Shown here: in pieces, positions 61,755 to 64,000 of the stretch
Layout: each line of letters begins with the position of its first letter
Numbering within the stretch: position 1 is the first letter of the stretch
Assembly: GCA_964019155.1 (NCBI GenBank)
Contig: OZ025244.1
Coordinates: 7,513,919-7,577,918, forward strand
From: Osedax fenrisi
Taxonomy: Eukaryota; Annelida; Polychaeta; Sabellida; Siboglinidae
Direction: 5' to 3'
DNA: 64,000 nt
Program-made: the position numbers and the translations under genes
The notes under the pieces: model-generated
Database searches by the model: none
Seen by the model: the letters and a program-made list of their open reading frames with translations, nothing else
What the model was told of the DNA's origin: nothing

Positions 61755-62349
61755 TATTAGATATAACATTTAATTAAAATGTTATATTTATATAGATTTT
61801 AGTTTAAAATTAATTTTTTTTAACAAATAAATAAATAAAATACTTTATTTATAATGTAAATATATCATGATATTAATAATATTAATATAATTATGTGAGC
61901 AATAGTGACTTGTGTATATTAATTCATTTCATAATTTATAAATTAATTAATTTCATTAATACATATACACTTTATTTTGAAGAATCGTCAATTATTATAT
62001 AATAATAAGGTATATAGAATTTATTATTTATTATTATATAATCATTTTATTAAGCAATCAGAAATAGTTATAATTACTAATATCAAATTAATATTAATAT
62101 TGAATTTAAATATTATTTATATGAAAAATCTATAATATATAATGAGAGTTTCATTTACAGTTGTATACCAGTACATTTAGTATAGCTAATTATATTTCAA
62201 AATAAATGCCTGATATAGAATCAATATATAGCAGATATATCTGATATATCATATAGGATTTGGATTACATATTTATTTTTAAATAATATATAATTATATA
62301 TATATATATTTATTAAATTTATATAATTTTTAATATATTTATATTATTA

Positions 62350-63106
62350 ATATATCATATACCCTTGTTTTTAGCTCAACATTAAATGTTATAACAATTA
62401 TACAGACTCCTTTACATTCTTCGATAGTATCATCTTGATCTGATTATTTAATTAATGTATTAATTTATGATTTATAAATAAATAATAGTATATTTTGTTT
62501 GTATAATTAAGTAATTATAATTAATTGTTAAATATGATATTATCAGTTACCTTTCATTGTATTAAATACATTTAATGAATCCACCCAGTGAACCAAAATT
62601 TGAAATGTTATCGAAAATGTTTGTCATTTATTTACAATTATTGAACATATATGTTAACATATAATTTTCAATATTCGCAAATTTCTGTATATTTTTTGAA
62701 AATAAAACATGAAGTTTGCAAAATATATGAGTAATACAAATAAAAATATATGAGTAATACTCAACATTATCCAAGATTATATTCATACGTCAAATACTTG
62801 TATTTAGTACGATTTAAATTAATTTATTGTAACATAAAATATTATTTAAATCATATTTAATTATATATAATTTTTATAATATTTGTAACTATTTATAGCC
62901 CAAATATTTAATAATAATATTATTTTGAGGGTTAATAATGAAATTATGTATCATAATATCTAACTGTTATATACATTTACACATGGATCGGAAGGAGGTA
63001 TACTATTATGTATCGTATTTATTACGTCATATGTACATAATCTGCAATATAATTTATCTTCGCTTACTATATTAAATGAATGACATTAATTAATAGTGTA
63101 AAGTAG

Positions 63107-63120
<14 letters not shown>
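62350..63120. repeat. Approx. 0.9-kb diverged repeat, copy 2
   Basis: Colinear partner of 11,630-12,560. Matching blocks are ACATTCTTCGATAGTATCAT (62,415), GAATCCACCC (62,577), ATCTAACTGTTAT then GGATCGGAAGGAGGTATACT (62,958-63,004), and ATAATCTGCAATATAAT (63,038). It ends at (TA)n, 63,113-63,163. No coding sequence is present. Confidence 0.5.

Positions 63121-63163
<43 letters not shown>
63113..63163. repeat. (TA)n microsatellite
   Basis: About 50 bp of TA at the right edge of the 0.9-kb repeat, as in the partner copy. Confidence 0.9.
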
Positions 63164-63164
<1 letters not shown>

Positions 63165-63638
63165 CATATTAATAATATATGAGGTGTATCATAAGTATCA
63201 TATATAATAGCCTATATTTATATATAATACAATTTTTAATTTTAATAATAATATAATTAAAATATTATTCAATATTATTTTTAAAAGTTATAACACTTTT
63301 CTAAATAATAAATATATAGGTGTTCATTCTATGTTTCAGGGCAGTTACCAAGACAAATATTAATGGGCATTTAGATATATGTTACTAAGTAAAATATTGG
63401 ATGACATATATATGTCATTTCGCCATCAATTTATAAATTCATGTATTATAAATGATATATTAGATGGATTCTTATACCCTGTGGCAAATCATAGCCTGTA
63501 AAAATTAGCTTTTTAAATTATAGATGTAAATAAATAGTAAAATAAGTATTCTATTTGATTATGTATTATTATTTAATAATTATTAGTTTACAATTAAATA
63601 ATGTAAATCTATAAATTCAAATATATTTAAATCATATA

Positions 63639-64000
63639 GGGGAAGTTTCCTATTACCGACCCCCTCCTAATACCGACCCCCCTCTCGTATCTCATGTTAT
63701 TTTTTATAAAATATAATATTCTGTTTTTACATTTTAAATTTTGAATAATACTTTTTATTAAATCATTGTAAATACTTTATTAATTAAAATAAATCTTAAT
63801 ACTGCTTATTATATTTTAGATCAATAAAATGTTTATAACAGTTATACAAATAATTTAATTTGAATAACTTTATTCATAGTACTATTAACCAATATATCTT
63901 AATTATAACAACCCATATGATTTTCATATTACCGACTCCCTAAATTACCCTAATACCGTTATCATATAAATATTGTATTCCTCGTTATTTATCTAATTCC
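63639..64000. mobile_element. Left end of a TA-flanked TIR element, running off the window
   Basis: GGGGAAGTTTCCTATTACCG after TA (63,637-63,638) resembles the right terminus at 58,889 read inwards (GGGGAAAGTAACCTAATACA). The motif CCTAATACCGACCCCC repeats just inside (about 63,667), and ATTACCGACTCCC with CCTAATACCG occurs again near 63,930-63,960, as subterminal repeats would. The other end lies beyond the window. Confidence 0.5.

Overview
This is a very AT-rich stretch of animal nuclear DNA, dense in (TA)n and (AAT)n microsatellites and made almost entirely of decayed transposable elements. No host protein gene, rRNA gene or functional tRNA gene can be recognised. The mix of families (a restriction-endonuclease retrotransposon of R2/R4 type, Jockey/CR1-type, L2-type and RTE-type LINEs, a Ty3/gypsy element with an invertebrate-type Gag, tRNA-derived SINEs, and TA-flanked inverted-repeat elements with a Psq-type helix-turn-helix exon) points to an invertebrate, most likely an arthropod with an extreme AT genome. 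That placement is inference.

Layout. At 0.35-0.66 kb lies a tRNA-derived SINE and at 1.0-1.95 kb the 3' part of an R2-like element, both between (TA)n tracts. From 5.4 to 11.1 kb a pair of TA-flanked inverted ends encloses two LINEs lying tail to tail across a 0.38-kb (AAT)n array. A second SINE type is at 12.6 kb, and a 957-bp TIR element carrying one recognisable exon is at 14.05-15.0 kb. LINE remains occupy 18.4-21.0 kb. Between 21.39 and 29.44 kb two CCCAAGCAACC ends in inverted orientation enclose a 36-bp minisatellite, a 281-bp satellite, a 560-bp duplication, an unusually GC-rich L2-type LINE and several strong hairpins. From 30.1 to 35.15 kb is an RTE-type LINE interrupted by a second L2-type LINE, followed by a second SINE copy.

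The most informative locus is 37,978-45,150, a three-level nest. A Ty3/gypsy element (LTR, primer-binding site, gag, partial second LTR, 5-bp ATAAT duplications) contains a LINE. That LINE is split, exactly inside its conserved GVPQG reverse-transcriptase motif, by a 3,284-bp element with CCCAAGTAAC termini, a 2-bp TT duplication, 60-bp and 36-bp subterminal arrays and a 700-bp (AAT)n core. The termini resemble those at 21.4 and 29.4 kb, suggesting one poorly described transposon group.

From 46.1 to 50.3 kb a LINE has been split at its YADD motif by an inverted copy of its own family. From 50.3 kb onward there is mostly simple AT sequence, a LINE relic at 54.8-55.3 kb, a TIR pair at 56.46-58.89 kb enclosing a LINE 3' part, a longer R2-like copy on the minus strand (59.6-61.7 kb), and the left end of another TIR element at 63.64 kb. 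All coding stretches look dead (stops, frameshifts, 5' truncation), so the region reads as a transposon graveyard whose nesting order gives relative ages.
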